This document shows positions 1 through 13,500 of a DNA stretch of 64,000 nt, piece by piece. The stretch comes from Antedon mediterranea (Eukaryota > Echinodermata > Crinoidea > Comatulida > Antedonidae): contig NC_092674.1 in the NCBI RefSeq assembly GCF_964355755.1, positions 5,523,001-5,587,000 on the forward strand, written 5' to 3'. Every line of letters starts with the position of its first letter. Within the stretch, counting starts at the first letter, position 1. Below the pieces are notes generated by a model, which saw only the letters and a list, made by a program, of their open reading frames with translations, had not been told where the DNA came from and searched no databases. Both the position numbers and the translations under genes were made by a program.

Positions 1-116
1 ACAAAAAGTGTGATGTGCCCATATATGGACATGATAACATCATATCACTACCATATTTGGGCACATCACATTTTTTTTGTCGAACTAGTTTGATAGTGTA
101 GACAGAGCGTTAAAGG
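1..116. mobile_element. MITE M1, truncated copy at window start
   Basis: Right-hand part of a short inverted-repeat element found again at 7641, 13006, 61030 and 63580. The shared core has CATATTTGGGCACATCACA and the right end reads TTTGATAGTGTAGACAGAGC. Its end runs directly into the first unit of the 57-bp array. The left half lies outside the window. No coding potential; a non-autonomous DNA transposon by inference from the inverted repeats. Confidence 0.7.
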
Positions 117-3100
117 GCTTGTTACTTGTGTATGGAATACTGATAGTGGAGCGGTACCTCAGAGCGTTAAAGGGCTTGTTACTTGTGTATGGAATACTGA
201 TAGTGGAGCGGTACCTCTGAGGGTTAAAGGGCTTGTTACTTGTGTATGGAATACTGATAGTGGAGCGGTACCTCTGAGGGTTAAAGGGCTTGTTACTTGT
301 GTATGGAATACTGATAGTGGAGCGGTACCTCAGAGCGTTAAAGGGCTTGTTACTTGTGTATGGAATACTGATAGTGGAGCGGTACCTCTGAGGGTTAAAG
401 GGCTTGTTACTTGTGTATGGAATACTGATAGTGGAGCGGTACCTCTGAGGGTTAAAGGGCTTGTTACTTGTGTATGGAATACTGATAGTGGAGCGGTACC
501 TCAGAGCGTTAAAGGGCTTGTTACTTGTGTATGGAATACTGATAGTGGAGCGGTACCTCAGAGCGTTAAAGGGCTTGTTACTTGTGTATGGAATACTGAT
601 AGTGGAGCGGTACCTCAGAGCGTTAAAGGGCTTGTTACTTGTGTATGGAATACTGATAGTGGAGCGGTACCTCAGAGCGTTAAAGGGCTTGTTACTTGTG
701 TATGGAATACTGATAGTGGAGCGGTACCTCAGAGCGTTAAAGGGCTTGTTACTTGTGTATGGAATACTGATAGTGGAGCGGTACCTCAGAGCGTTAAAGG
801 GCTTGTTACTTGTGTATGGAATACTGATAGTGGAGCGGTACCTCTGAGGGTTAAAGGGCTTGTTACTTGTGTATGGAATACTGATAGTGGAGCGGTACCT
901 CAGAGCGTTAAAGGGCTTGTTACTTGTGTATGGAATACTGATAGTGGAGTGGTACCTCAGAGCGTTAAAGGGCTTGTTACTTGTGTATGGAATACTGATA
1001 GTGGAGCGGTACCTCAGAGCGTTAAAGGGCTTGTTACTTGTGTATGGAATACTGATAGTGGAGCGGTACCTCAGAGCGTTAAAGGGCTTGTTACTTGTGT
1101 ATGGAATACTGATAGTGGAGCGGTACCTCAGAGCGTTAAAGGGCTTGTTACTAATACTGATAGTGGAGCGGTACCTCTGAGGGTTAAAGGGCTTGTTACT
1201 TGTGTATGGAATACTGATAGTGGAGCGGTACCTCAGAGCGTTAAAGGGCTTGTTACTTGTGTATGGAATACTGATAGTGGAGCGGTACCTCTGAGGGTTA
1301 AAGGGCTTGTTACTTGTGTATGGAATACTGATAGTGGAGCGGTACCTCAGAGCGTTAAAGGGCTTGTTACTTGTGTATGGAATACTGATAGTGGAGCGGT
1401 ACCTCTGAGGGTTAAAGGGCTTGTTACTTGTGTATGGAATACTGATAGTGGAGCGGTACCTCTGAGGGTTAAAGGGCTTGTTACTTGTGTATGGAATACT
1501 GATAGTGGAGCGGTACCTCAGAGCGTTAAAGGGCTTGTTACTTGTGTATGGAATACTGATAGTGGAGCGGTACCTCAGAGCGTTAAAGGGCTTGTTACTT
1601 GTGTATGGAATACTGATAGTGGAGCGGTACCTCTGAGGGTTAAAGGGCTTGTTACTTGTGTATGGAATACTGATAGTGGAGCGGTACCTCTGAGGGTTAA
1701 AGGGCTTGTTACTTGTGTATGGAATACTGATAGTGGAGCGGTACCTCAGAGCGTTAAAGGGCTTGTTACTTGTGTATGGAATACTGATAGTGGAGCGGTA
1801 CCTCTGAGCGTTAAAGGGCTTGTTACTTGTGTATGGAATACTGATAGTGGAGCGGTACCTCAGAGCGTTAAAGGGCTTGTTACTTGTGTATGGAATACTG
1901 ATAGTGGAGCGGTACCTCAGAGGGTTAAAGGGCTTGTTACTTGTGTATGGAATACTGATAGTGGAGCGGTACCTCAGAGCGTTAAAGGGCTTGTTACTTG
2001 TGTATGGAATACTGATAGTGGAGCGGTACCTCAGAGCGTTAAAGGGCTTGTTACTTGTGTATGGAATACTGATAGTGGAGCGGTACCTCTGAGCGTTAAA
2101 GGGCTTGTTACTTGTGTATGGAATACTGATAGTGGAGCGGTACCTCAGAGCGTTAAAGGGCTTGTTACTTGTGTATGGAATACTGATAGTGGAGCGGTAC
2201 CTCAGAGCGTTAAAGGGCTTGTTACTTGTGTATGGAATACTGATAGTGGAGCGGTACCTCAGAGGGGTAAAGGGCTTGTTACTTGTGTATGGAATACTGA
2301 TAGTGGAGCGGTACCTCTGAGGGTTAAAGGGCTTGTTACTTGTGTATGGAATACTGATAGTGGAGCGGTACCTCAGAGGGTTAAAGGGCTTGTTACTTGT
2401 GTATGGAATACTGATAGTGGAGCGGTACCTCTGAGGGTTAAAGGGCTTGTTACTTGTGTATGGAATACTGATAGTGGAGCGGTACCTCTGAGCGTTAAAG
2501 GGCTTGTTACTTGTGTATGGAATACTGATAGTGGAGCGGTACCTCAGAGGGTTAAAGGGCTTGTTACTTGTGTATGGAATACTGATAGTGGAGCGGTACC
2601 TCTGAGGGTTAAAGGGCTTGTTACTTGTGTATGGAATACTGATAGTGGAGCGGTACCTCAGAGGGTTAAAGGGCTTGTTACTTGTGTATGGAATACTGAT
2701 AGTGGAGCGGTACCTCAGAGCGTTAAAGGGCTTGTTACTTGTGTATGGAATACTGATAGTGGAGCGGTACCTCAGAGCATTAAAGGGCTTGTTACTTGTG
2801 TATGGAATACTGATAGTGGAGCGGTACCTCTGAGGGTTAAAGGGCTTGTTACTTGTGTATGGAATACTGATAGTGGAGCGGTACCTCTGAGCGTTAAAGG
2901 GCTTGTTACTTGTGTATGGAATACTGATAGTGGAGCGGTACCTCTGAGGGTTAAAGGGCTTGTTACTTGTGTATGGAATACTGATAGTGGAGCGGTACCT
3001 CTGAGCGTTAAAGGGCTTGTTACTTGTGTATGGAATACTGATAGTGGAGCGGTACCTCAGAGGGTTAAAGGGCTTGTTACTTGTGTATGGAATACTGATA

Positions 3101-3468
3101 GTGGAGCGGTACCTCAGAGCGTTAAAGGGCTTGTTACTTGTGTATGGAATACTGATAGTGGAGCGGTACCTCAGAGCGTTAAAGGGCTTGTTACTTGTGT
3201 ATGGAATACTGATAGTGGAGCGGTACCTCAGAGCGTTAAAGGGCTTGTTACTTGTGTATGGAATACTGATAGTGGAGCGGTACCTCAGAGCGTTAAAGGG
3301 CTTGTTACTTGTGTATGGAATACTGATAGTGGAGCGGTACCTCAGAGCGTTAAAGGGCTTGTTACTTGTGTATGGAATACTGATAGTGGAGCGGTACCTC
3401 AGAGCGTTAAAGGGCTTGTTACTTGTGTATGAAATACTGATAGTGGAGCGGTACCTCTGAGGGTTAAA
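103..3468. repeat. 57-bp minisatellite, about 59 units
   Basis: Head-to-tail 57-bp units that start GTTAAAGGGCTTGTTACTTG and end in GGTACCTCAGAGC or GGTACCTCTGAGG. Units are nearly identical. Most variation is two sites near the end (CAG/CTG and AGC/AGG), which mix into four unit types. One unit (about 1141) lacks 9 bp, one has GAGTGG for GAGCGG (about 949). Because 57 is a multiple of 3, long reading frames run through it on both strands (827 codons plus, 1163 codons minus). I do not call these genes: the variable sites change amino acids, there is no signal peptide or known domain, and the minus frame starts in unrelated flank. Confidence 0.95.
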
Positions 3469-3602
3469 GTTCTTGCCTTCCAATTCAAATGTCCCCTGAC
3501 CTATTGCAAGGGTTGATAATTCACGATTCGTTTTACTCCACTCCCTAGCCTCAAATGAGACATAGTTTATCCACACAGTAATGAGTTTCTTGCTGTTGGA
3601 TG

Positions 3603-3691
3603 CTACTCGGAACTACTCGGAACTACTCAGAACTACTCGGACCTACTCGGAAATACTTGGAAATACTCGGAACTTATCGGAACTACTCGGG
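3603..3691. repeat. 10-bp tandem repeat (AACTACTCGG)n
   Basis: About nine imperfect copies of AACTACTCGG, just downstream of the 57-bp array. An 87-codon plus frame over it (3581-3844) is a by-product of the repeat. Confidence 0.85.
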
Positions 3692-3871
3692 TATGAAATT
3701 AAAATAAATGTTTCATTTACCAAAATAGATGATTGCGATTCACTTCAAATTCATCATATTGAAAATCGTGACGTCAGCTGTACAACATCAGGGGTCCCTA
3801 GACACCATAATGACATCATCTTATTCGTTCGTGTATTATCGTAAGGTTTTCATATCATTTAATGTTCTTAT

Positions 3872-4549
3872 TTACCTCCGCCAAGGAGGTATATGTAATC
3901 GGTAGCGTGTGTTTGTTGGTTTGTTTGTTAGCAGGATTACTCAAAAAGTAATTACAAGATCTTTACCAAAATGACAGATAGATATGTGGTCAAGGACCAT
4001 TCCATTAAATTTTGGGACCATTTTGGACCACAGCCCCAATTCTAGACCACTTTTTAGTATACTTTTTTAGACCTGCTAGTGTTAAAAGATAGGACAGAAT
4101 TTTTCAAAAGCCGGCGAGCAGTCTTAAAGTAACAAGTAAACTGAAATTGCATTTTCTCGAGAACTACTTGTCCAAAAAACTTCATTTTTGAACAAGAGGC
4201 AAGAGTTATAATTTGTGATTTGTAATTTTAAAACATAATTTGATTTAATGTGCACGTTTTTTGATGCGAGTAGTTTAAAAAACCTATTTATTTTCAAATT
4301 CACTCGTTTGATTTTCGCGTTGCTGTTCTATTGTTAGTCAACTGAAGTTATTGTTAATTGAAAGGCTTGTTACATAACCATTACACCAAACTCGCATACA
4401 CATGCTTGTAATGAAATTAGCCTAAATCACAAACAGCATTAAGACACACACAAATATATATATATATATATTTTTTTACCGGAGAAATCTTATGTAGGAG
4501 AATTTTACAGTAGGCGGAGGTATGCCCTCTCGGAGTGGCTTTCTAGTTA
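3872..4549. mobile_element. Dispersed element with CCTCCGCC ends
   Basis: Starts with a small hairpin, CCTCC-GCCAA-GGAGG, followed by GGTAGCGTGTGTTTGTTGGT and AGCAGGATTACTCAAAAAGT. It ends with GGCGGAGGTATGCCCTCTC and TTTCTAGTT. I recognise both ends from memory as a type of repeat spread across many invertebrates; I cannot name the family. A (TA)n tract lies at about 4455-4470. No open frame inside, so it is non-autonomous or a remnant. Confidence 0.55.
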
Positions 4550-7490
4550 GATATATAATTGTCCATTTCTAATATTTTAATTTTTCTAGTAACTTAAGAG
4601 GCATTTTCAGTATATGTTTACGATGAATGAATTCAGTACCTCATTGTTGTTAAAGAATTGTGTATTTATTATACCATTTTAACCTTTCCTAATGTGCTTT
4701 ATCAGGTGTTTTTAGGACCTAATAATTTCCAATAAGACAACCAATGCGCATCGTGTAAAACAAAGCTTGTCCAACATCGCTGTAGTCTAGAGAAATATTT
4801 ATTTGTTGTGAGAGATTTAATCCTCTAAAAAGCATCAGATTAAACTCAGTAGTGACCTACTAAGAAATATTGAAGTTTAATTTAGTATCCACAACAGCGT
4901 GGCAATAGTAGGTCTAAGTAAATCGTAAAGCCAATAGATTATTGTGGTATCAAGTTTTAGTATTATACGAATAATAATTATGGAGAGATCGCAGGCTCAA
5001 TTTCATTCAGATGACGTATTTTATCATGCAGATTATTAACGTTGACTTTATATTGGATATCTATGATATGAAATGATATTTAAGATTTGTATCATCATTT
5101 GTATTGTCGGTCTTTCTTACACCACAAGAATTAGCAGTTTAAATTAAAATTGTATTCTATAAAAGGCCTATAAAACAATTCATTTACACATTATTATATA
5201 CAATTGATATCATTTCAATTAAACGTACGACATGATAGAGCATTTTGTTAACGTGGTTACGACACTGTTGCACACGATATTTTTCACCTGATCACGAATA
5301 GACCTACTTCATTCACCAGAAATTCGGTTATTTGTATCCATATTGACATATCTACTATGTTGTCTTATTGTATAATATAATATTACCCACAAAACTAAAT
5401 ATATTCCCTGATCTGTTCTATATTACAGTAAAATTAACAACTGACGTAATTCAGCAGTACAATTCTGATAAACCGTTATAAGCCTATCCAACGATAGGGA
5501 GAAGTTAGACAAAGAGAAGAGTGATGATCCATAGGTAGAAACTGTTTAGACGTTAGTTCAGTTAAAGATAAAAAGTTGAACCGCGTCCCGTCACGTAAAA
5601 GCCGGCCAATGATGTCCTACGAATGCTCTATCTAAATCTAAATATTTTTTTTTGTAATACAGGCCTAGACTAAAATGCAATGTTTCACTTTGATCACTTA
5701 CCTTGCCTTGAAGACGAGATTAGTATACGCTATCGCTGAACTCTCGATTCCATTCTTAAAATTACTAACGAACTCAAGACAACGTGAAACTCTGCTAAAT
5801 TCTTAATTTACTTTCCTCTGAAGACCGTGCCACTCGTATCATACGCATTCTCCTGTGTTGCGTCATAATATCAATCCGCCGTGGAACTTCAACATCATCC
5901 CTGATAGCATATTTCCATGGTAACCAGATAAATTGGATAAGAATTTATGCTTACTCGATGAATTTTAGCTTCTACATTCTGTAAATTTGTCAGATAGGCC
6001 TAAACATCATGCCTGGCGTTCGTTTTTTGTAGGTACGCTTATACATTTTTTGTTTAAAATCTATTGGTGTAGGCATTACCAGTTGGTCGTGGCATTGGCA
6101 TTTTTTTTATTATTTTAAAATGTAAATTATTAAGTATCCTACCGGTAATTATTGATGGTGCAAATGGCTTAACAATAAATTAAATTAAATTATTATTATT
6201 TAATTCGGTATTCAAAATTACCTCCCTAAGTATGGAACCGGTAAAAAATGTTTTGTAATTACATACAACTATTGAAAATAACAAAAATAAACATAGGAAA
6301 TAAGTAATTACAATTACAATTGATTACAGTAGGCCTATATAAAAGTTTTTAAGTGTAGCATTCGTATCATCTTTAAACATGATTTCCAAAATGGCCGCAC
6401 AATCCAATTTGACAACGTTAACATTAATTATACCTGTTGTTTTAGATAATTTACCATAATTTAGCATCATCGCATACGTTTATCGTACTTTAACATCATC
6501 ACAATTATCGAACTTCATGTTCACATGGAGTTTATTGTACGCATGCGTGATAGATGCAACATATACATCAATCCTACTACTACTTATAACATTCTAGAGG
6601 GCGCGAGGCCAGTCAAAACTATTAAGGTAGCTTGTATAAGGCAGCCTATAAAAACTAGAAAAAAAACAGGACAACACTGGAACTGGAAACAGGACAAAAA
6701 CAGTAATGAAGACTTTTAGTTTCAGGGTACCGAAAAATGCTAAATATAAAAACTACAATAAGTGAAAGGATAATTACTCATAACTGGATAAGAGGTGTCG
6801 TTTCAATTTAAAAGAAAAACTCTTCTTTGACAAAGCACTTTTTATAGGAACTGGTACGCTATCCCAGAGTTTAGGATCAATTCTAAGCTTGTTTTTTTAT
6901 GATTTTGAGCATCATCACAATTGAATCGTACTTTAGCATCACAACTTACAATTACCGAAGGTGGTTCATAATGAAGCTCATTATACGCATTCGTAATGAG
7001 TGCATTATATAAATCAAGCCCTACGAGCCGTTACTTCATTATTCTTTCATGATATAGTTATACAGTTTCAATGCTATACTAAAATATTGGCAATTAGAGA
7101 GTACAAAAGGCGCATTTCTTTATAAGTTCTGTTATACATTAGTCTAGGTTCTAGACGGCGAAAGATAAATATTGGCACACATGGCGTTTCGTATACTAAT
7201 GTTAAGCTGGAAGGAACGAGAAACAAGTCTAGTATTTCATGGCCTGGAGAAAAGAAACCTCGCAAAAATATTAGTTATTTTACAGTAATAGTTATCACTC
7301 AATAATTTAGGCGTAAGTAGCATGTTAGCAAACTAGTTATAGATTGAGGTGAAAACACGATGGATTATACATTAATTATACTTCATCTGACACATTATTA
7401 AAATCGCATACCGTGAGTGTCGCGATGTCTATGTGATACAATCAAATCAATTTGTGCGAAATAAAAATCGAAAATAATTGAAAGCAAATG
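4550..7490. other. Intergenic, no gene seen
   Basis: About 2.9 kb of AT-rich DNA with only short, unsupported frames (for example 6525-6719). No domain, no paired splice signals and no long repeat recognised. The stretch 7110-7200 is similar to 16195-16315 in intron 1 of gene B (shared TATAAGTTCT, AGATAAATATT and ATGGCGTTTC), so it is likely a relic of earlier duplication in the array. Confidence 0.5.
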
Positions 7491-7564
7491 TGACGTATTC
7501 CATTATTGATTGGTGTGAAAGTCTTAATTAAGAATTCAAAAGTTAGTCTCACGTTATTCATAAA
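7491..7564 (+). promoter_or_regulatory. Upstream block of gene A shared with gene B
   Basis: The ~70 bases before the gene A start match the region before gene B (15625-15698): TGACGTATT/TGACGCATT, CATTATTGATT, AAGAATTC and GTTAGTCTC occur in order. This is probably the 5' untranslated region and core promoter copied with the gene. No clear TATA box. Conservation may reflect recent duplication only. Confidence 0.3.
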
Positions 7565-10500
7565 ATGTTTGTCGTCGTCAACGTTAGCAAGTTGATCACC
7601 TTGTTTGTGACCATAGGTATAATTTATAAAGGTAAGTCTAAAGCTCTGTCCACACTATCAAACTTTGTGATAAAACATCTGACGTGCCCATAGCCTATAG
7701 TATATGGACATGATGATGTCATATCGCTACAATATTTGAGCATATCACCACCATATTTGGGCACGTCACACTCGTTTGATAGTGTAAATGTTTTGTTTAC
7801 AGCATAATTGAAAAGTTGGCCTACAAACCTTCATTTTTCGTTTTTTTTGTATTTATATTCTTAATCTTAACCTGAAAGTATTTATACACTTGGTAATTCC
7901 ATCCAAATATGTCGGAATGATGTTCCGATATCAAGAACCACAATGTGCAGACACTAGATGGACTTCACTCAATATAACCCGTATTTTTATTTTTTAGCCT
8001 ATGGCAGTTGTTCAAATGTACAAGGAGAATCTCTGATACCCAGAGTACATGTGGACTCCCATGGATGGACGATTCTGAATACTGGGAATCCAATAACATG
8101 TGATGGATATGTAACAGCTTGGAGATTCTATCCAACTGCATCTGCAGAATTCTTAGCATTGGTGATGCGTCCACACATAGCTGGTAGCAACCAGTACGTT
8201 GTGGTTGCACGAACCGTAATACCGAAACAACAAGTATTGAATACAGCACGAGAGTTTACGTTACCAGAACCAGATTGGATCTCAGTAAAAAGTGGCGATG
8301 TTATTGGATTCAAATTTGAAACAAGTCTTCTGCCGTTTGATGAAGGGGGTACAACGGTTATATATCACCAAGGGATCAGTCAGAATGATTTGTTAGTCCA
8401 CACTGTTCACACGATCAATGGCGGTTCTAGTATGAGAACATATTCAATTCAAGCTGTTTTAAAGGGTACTGAATATTTTACTGTATATATATTATACAAT
8501 GTTATGTGTAGAAAAATGAGTTTAACAAATGTTTCTACAATACCTCTATCGAAACACAATAACGACGAGTTTAAAAGATTTGATTATTATTTTTTTTCAG
8601 ATTCATATTTACCATGTAACATAATCAAGTGGCCATTCATGAAGATAACTACGAAAAAAACAACAACATTGCAAATATGGATGGACGATTGGAACAAGAT
8701 AAAGTGTCCCGGTACAATCACAGGATGGAGGTATATGGCAAAAGTAACAACGGATATCATTGGCTTAGTTTACAGAGCGGTAGACGCAGACAACAACGTG
8801 TATGAAATCATCGGGAAAACTTTACTTCCAGAAGGAGAGTCTGACGTTGTCGTCGAATTTCCACTTGCACATTCTGATAGAATTGATGTTTTACCTGGGG
8901 ATAAGATTGGCTTTACGTATACAACAACAGCGCGCCTCTACCACCAACATGATTATTCCAATGTGGGGTCGATTTATAAATATACGGCACAGCCATCTGT
9001 CTATGATATTGGGACCCAGATTACGTTCAATGATTACGACACCAGACGTTTTTCGTTTGATGCTGTTTTTGATATTAATGGTAAGTTTAGGTGTAGTGAA
9101 AACTCCATTTACATGAATTTGACCACCAGGCCTATTCCCAGTTTCATTCTACTGTTAGTAAATTACTACATAGATGCCAGAATCTGCAATGGCCCCCCTT
9201 TAATCTAGCTATTTTAATTTTAGATCTCGATAATGCATACAAGTCGACAGTGATCGTAGAGAACCATAAGCTGCAAAACAATGAAATCGCCACTATCACT
9301 GACTGTACTTTGGCTTCCTGTGTCACAAACTGTATCAAGAACCAGCACTGTAAATCAGTCAACTACAACCAAAATACATGTAAATTAAATGACGCTACTA
9401 GTACCGAAGACGAGAGTAATTTTGCTGAGATCGCAGGAGAAAGATACATCGAAATGAGTCCTGTGATCACGGTAAGTTTAATTCAGTGATTACGTAAGTT
9501 AGGAATTTTACTCTGAAAGGTAACATTTTGTTCATTGACGTCTTTATAATGACAAATACCACACGTACAATTATATTATAAGTTTACGGCCTATATAATT
9601 CAGGTCCTATAGTATAAGATAAAACACAATAACTAAATACAGTACATTATCCAAATAAGGTACAAATACAAAATGGCCGAGAAGTGAAGGTGGGAGAGCA
9701 AGATGTATTTAAATGTACATCCGGGAAAACAAAGAAACCAAAATAAGATGCGAATAATGGTCAATCGGGATTGATGACACGTTCACATGCAAATTAGATA
9801 GTGAAGTGATATGAATTTGTACGACTAAACTAAACTACTAAACTAAACTATTTTATATATGCAGTTTCCATTTGAAAGTCGTATACGTTAAACTTGTAAA
9901 CAATTTACCTTAACACCGTTTGAACGCGAATATTACCGTACTCTGTGTGTGTGTGTGTCATGCATTCCTGATTGAATTTACTAATGATTAATAATTTGTT
10001 TTCGTAGAAAGCTGAAAGCACATGCGCATTTGTTGACTGTGGGTCTGGAAACATTTGTATCGATGTTCCTGGTACTGTGAGACGCCATCTTTGTTTATGT
10101 TCTGCAACTGGATATCTAGCTGACCAGTGTCCGTCAGCAGGTAAGATCATTGCGTTCGTGAAAATGTTGAGTGGGTTTTCACAGTATACTTACAGCAGTT
10201 CGTGTGAGTAGTGGTTGTCTGATCCAATTTTATCAGATCCTAACTTATATACTGTATTGTTTTTGCTTTGCTACTGTAGAATGTCTTGAACCTCTTGGAA
10301 TGGAGTCTGGTGATATTGTTGATAATCAATTAAGTGCAAGTTCTATGTGGTCAGATCGAGAAGACCACGGTCCAAAATGTGCAAGATTAAATGCAGTACC
10401 AACATCTTCTTGCGTGCCTTGTTGGGTTCCACATGATTCAGATATCAACAGTTGGATTCAAATACATTTGATGGTGGAGCACAACATTACTGGTATCCAA

Positions 10501-13500
10501 ACGCAGGGGAGACATAGTCAACATTTCCAATGGGTGAAAACCTACACAATAAGTTACATCAAAGTGAACCAAGTTGGAGAAACGTTCATCTCTAATGGTC
10601 ATGGAAATCAGAAGGTATAAACAAACAAATTCTTATAAGAAGTAATAACAGCGACTAATTGTTGATAAAAAGAACAATACAAACAATTTATTTCACTATT
10701 ACTTGTTTATCGTCGATAAATAAATAAAATTATGAACTGACTTTAATTTGGCACAAACCTAAAGTTGAAATTTGGTGTTACGTCGTGAACAAACATATTG
10801 CTTCACTGTTCAGAACCTCGCTTGAGTATATTCGCACATTAGTCACATGTATACAGCTGAACTCTCGGTATACATGTATTCCACATGTTTTCATTATTGT
10901 TATATATATTATAGGCCTATAATACGACATTTATATAGAGCTATTTCATAAAGGTAAGAAATATCATCATTATGTAAGTAATGGCGGCAATGCTTTCCCG
11001 AGATTCGACGAATTGCTTATTCTTACGCAAGATCGTTCTTTACCTAAATATTTGGTATATTTCATTGCATTTGTATACAGATTTTTGATGGTAATTGGGA
11101 CCAAACTAGCGTACGAACACATTATTTTAACCCAGTAATACAAGGTGTAGCTATCAGGATTTACCCTAAAAGCTTCTATGAACACCGCAGTTTACGAGCT
11201 GAAGTTTTAGGCTGTAGAATAGGTAAGTTACTATTACTTACGTATTGCTATTATACAAAGAGACAATCTTCGAGTTTTATGAGATAAAGTGTCGTTACTA
11301 ATACGTATAATATAGTACATAGTTTAGTACATAGGCCTATAAATGTTATATAGTGTGGAATTGGCAAATATTGTATTTGCATTTGATATCGCAGTTTACG
11401 AGATAATATTGAAAGTTGTATAGCTGAGGTGATTTAGCCTAGTTTGCAATTAACTTTACCAAGTTTTTGTTTGCAAACTTGTTTTTAATCGAGTTTGCAA
11501 ACTAAAGTTTGCCAATGTAGACTTCTGCAAACTTGTTGTCTGCAACTGGTCTACACTAGCAAACTTTAACAAACTTGTAGTTTGCTCGAGTTTGGTGATA
11601 TTGTTGATGGTCAATTAAGTGCAAGTTCTATGTGGTCAGATCAAGAAAACCACGGTCCAAAATAAGTTTACAAACAACATTTTGCCAATGTAGACTTATT
11701 ATCCCATGTATAAAAAAAAATTCAGCTGTTACTTTTTGCTAAATTTTTATTCATCCTAACATTCTGTCTACAATTTTGGATAGAGCATGAGAACCTTATA
11801 AAGTTTACACATTTATGTCTTCTATCCATTCTCACGACGGAAATGTTGTTTTATAGCGTTCATTTATTTATTTACTGTTCTGCACAGGAAATGAATGGGT
11901 TCGAGTGTTTAAGGGTGTATCTATGACTGGAGTTAGCATTTACAACGCTTGGCAAACTGGATCAGGAACATCAAGCTACCATGCTCATCAATTTCTCATC
12001 AGTGATACATTTTACAGAAACAATGCAATATTTGATAACTGGTCAACATTAAATATTCAACAGGTAGACGTCACTATTATTAATTATAACCTAATCAAGT
12101 ATCTTTATCTAATTGTTACATAGTATCGATCAAAATTCTCCGAGTAAGTCGCTATTATTACACTATTTACTAACACATAAATCAATCGAGTTTGATAAAT
12201 AATGTTCAAATTATTTTATGTTACAGGTAAAACTGACAGCATTCTCAGCATTTCACGAGGAGTTGTTTTCTATCACTTTTGATGGTGTTGGTTCTACTAC
12301 TAGCTCTTGGTTTTCAAAGGACAGAGTTCAAAGTTCACCTTGGGAGGACATGGAAGCTGCTTCCTCTAATGTATTTTCAATAGATGGACTTCATAATCGG
12401 TGTGTACATTTATTTAACAAAACTAAAATAAGTATAACAAATAAGGTCACATTTTAATGTCAACTTTTTTTAGGTATGTTTGGTCTCCTAAAGTGTTCTT
12501 CTCGAATAGGAATATCCCAACAGCAGAGTTTACTAGTTCTAATGGAAAGAAATGATGAGCTTAGTAAATAATAAGTCAGAAGGTAAACAATAATAATCTA
12601 TACAATAAGCTATCGATCAATCAATCAATGTATATAATCTAAATTGTAGGCCATTTTTTATGAGTAACTATTACAATGGTTGCGGAGGTGATAAAGGATG
12701 GTTCGCAGTTTTGGAAAGCAGCGATTGTAAAGAATGGGATGGTTATGACACCAATCCAAGAATTATATACAGTCGGACAAAATCAGCAGAGATATGGGCT
12801 ACTGGACGTAAGTTAATCTAGTAGTAGATCAAATTATATATTGGTTGCCGTAAAAAAAATTTAACATTCATATACTGGAAGTAATTATAATGTTTAAATG
12901 TTTATGGGCCTTGATTCAAATTTTAAAAATCCAATGGTCCCCCACTTGACAATGATTTAGGTCACGTTTGCGGTAGTCTTTCTTGTTTAGTTTGCAAGGG
13001 TTTTTGTCTGTCTACACTATCCAGACTAAACTAGATTGACAATTCAAAAATGTGTGATGTGCCCAAATATGGTGTTGATATGCCTAAATATGGTAGTGAT
13101 ATGACATCATCATGTCTATATATGAGCACATCACATTTTTTTTGTCACTTAAATTTTGATAGTGTAGACAGAGCTTTAAGAAATTAAATTATGTTTTCTG
13201 TGTGCCAGTATTTTTTTTAAATAACGTATGCGCATAGACCATTTGGCGGTCACTAAAGTTTGTAACTGTAACAAATCAAGAAGAATTTAATAACGTCAAG
13301 GAAAAATACAAATACATCACGTCTTCTTTTATAAATAAATTCAGAAAATAGGAGTTTGTACCGGTTGGAGTCGTGGAAAATGTAGCATTGTGCCAACCAT
13401 CAACATTTAGGATGTGGTGGTACAGTAGTACAGAGACCCACGATGCGACCAGGTTAACCATTGGGAAATATATCTCGTCCCATCTGCCCTATAATCAATC

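Noticed and set aside
103-3468. CRISPR-like array
   Set aside because: Units are directly joined with no unique spacers, in a eukaryotic sequence.
85-3576. Long frames in the 57-bp array as a real repetitive protein
   Set aside because: Open on both strands only because the unit is a multiple of three; variable sites change amino acids and no signal or domain is present.
7965-8313. Minus-strand frames opposite exon 2 of gene A (also at 27227 and 37123)
   Set aside because: Shadows of the real exons; their conservation follows from the plus-strand coding sequence.
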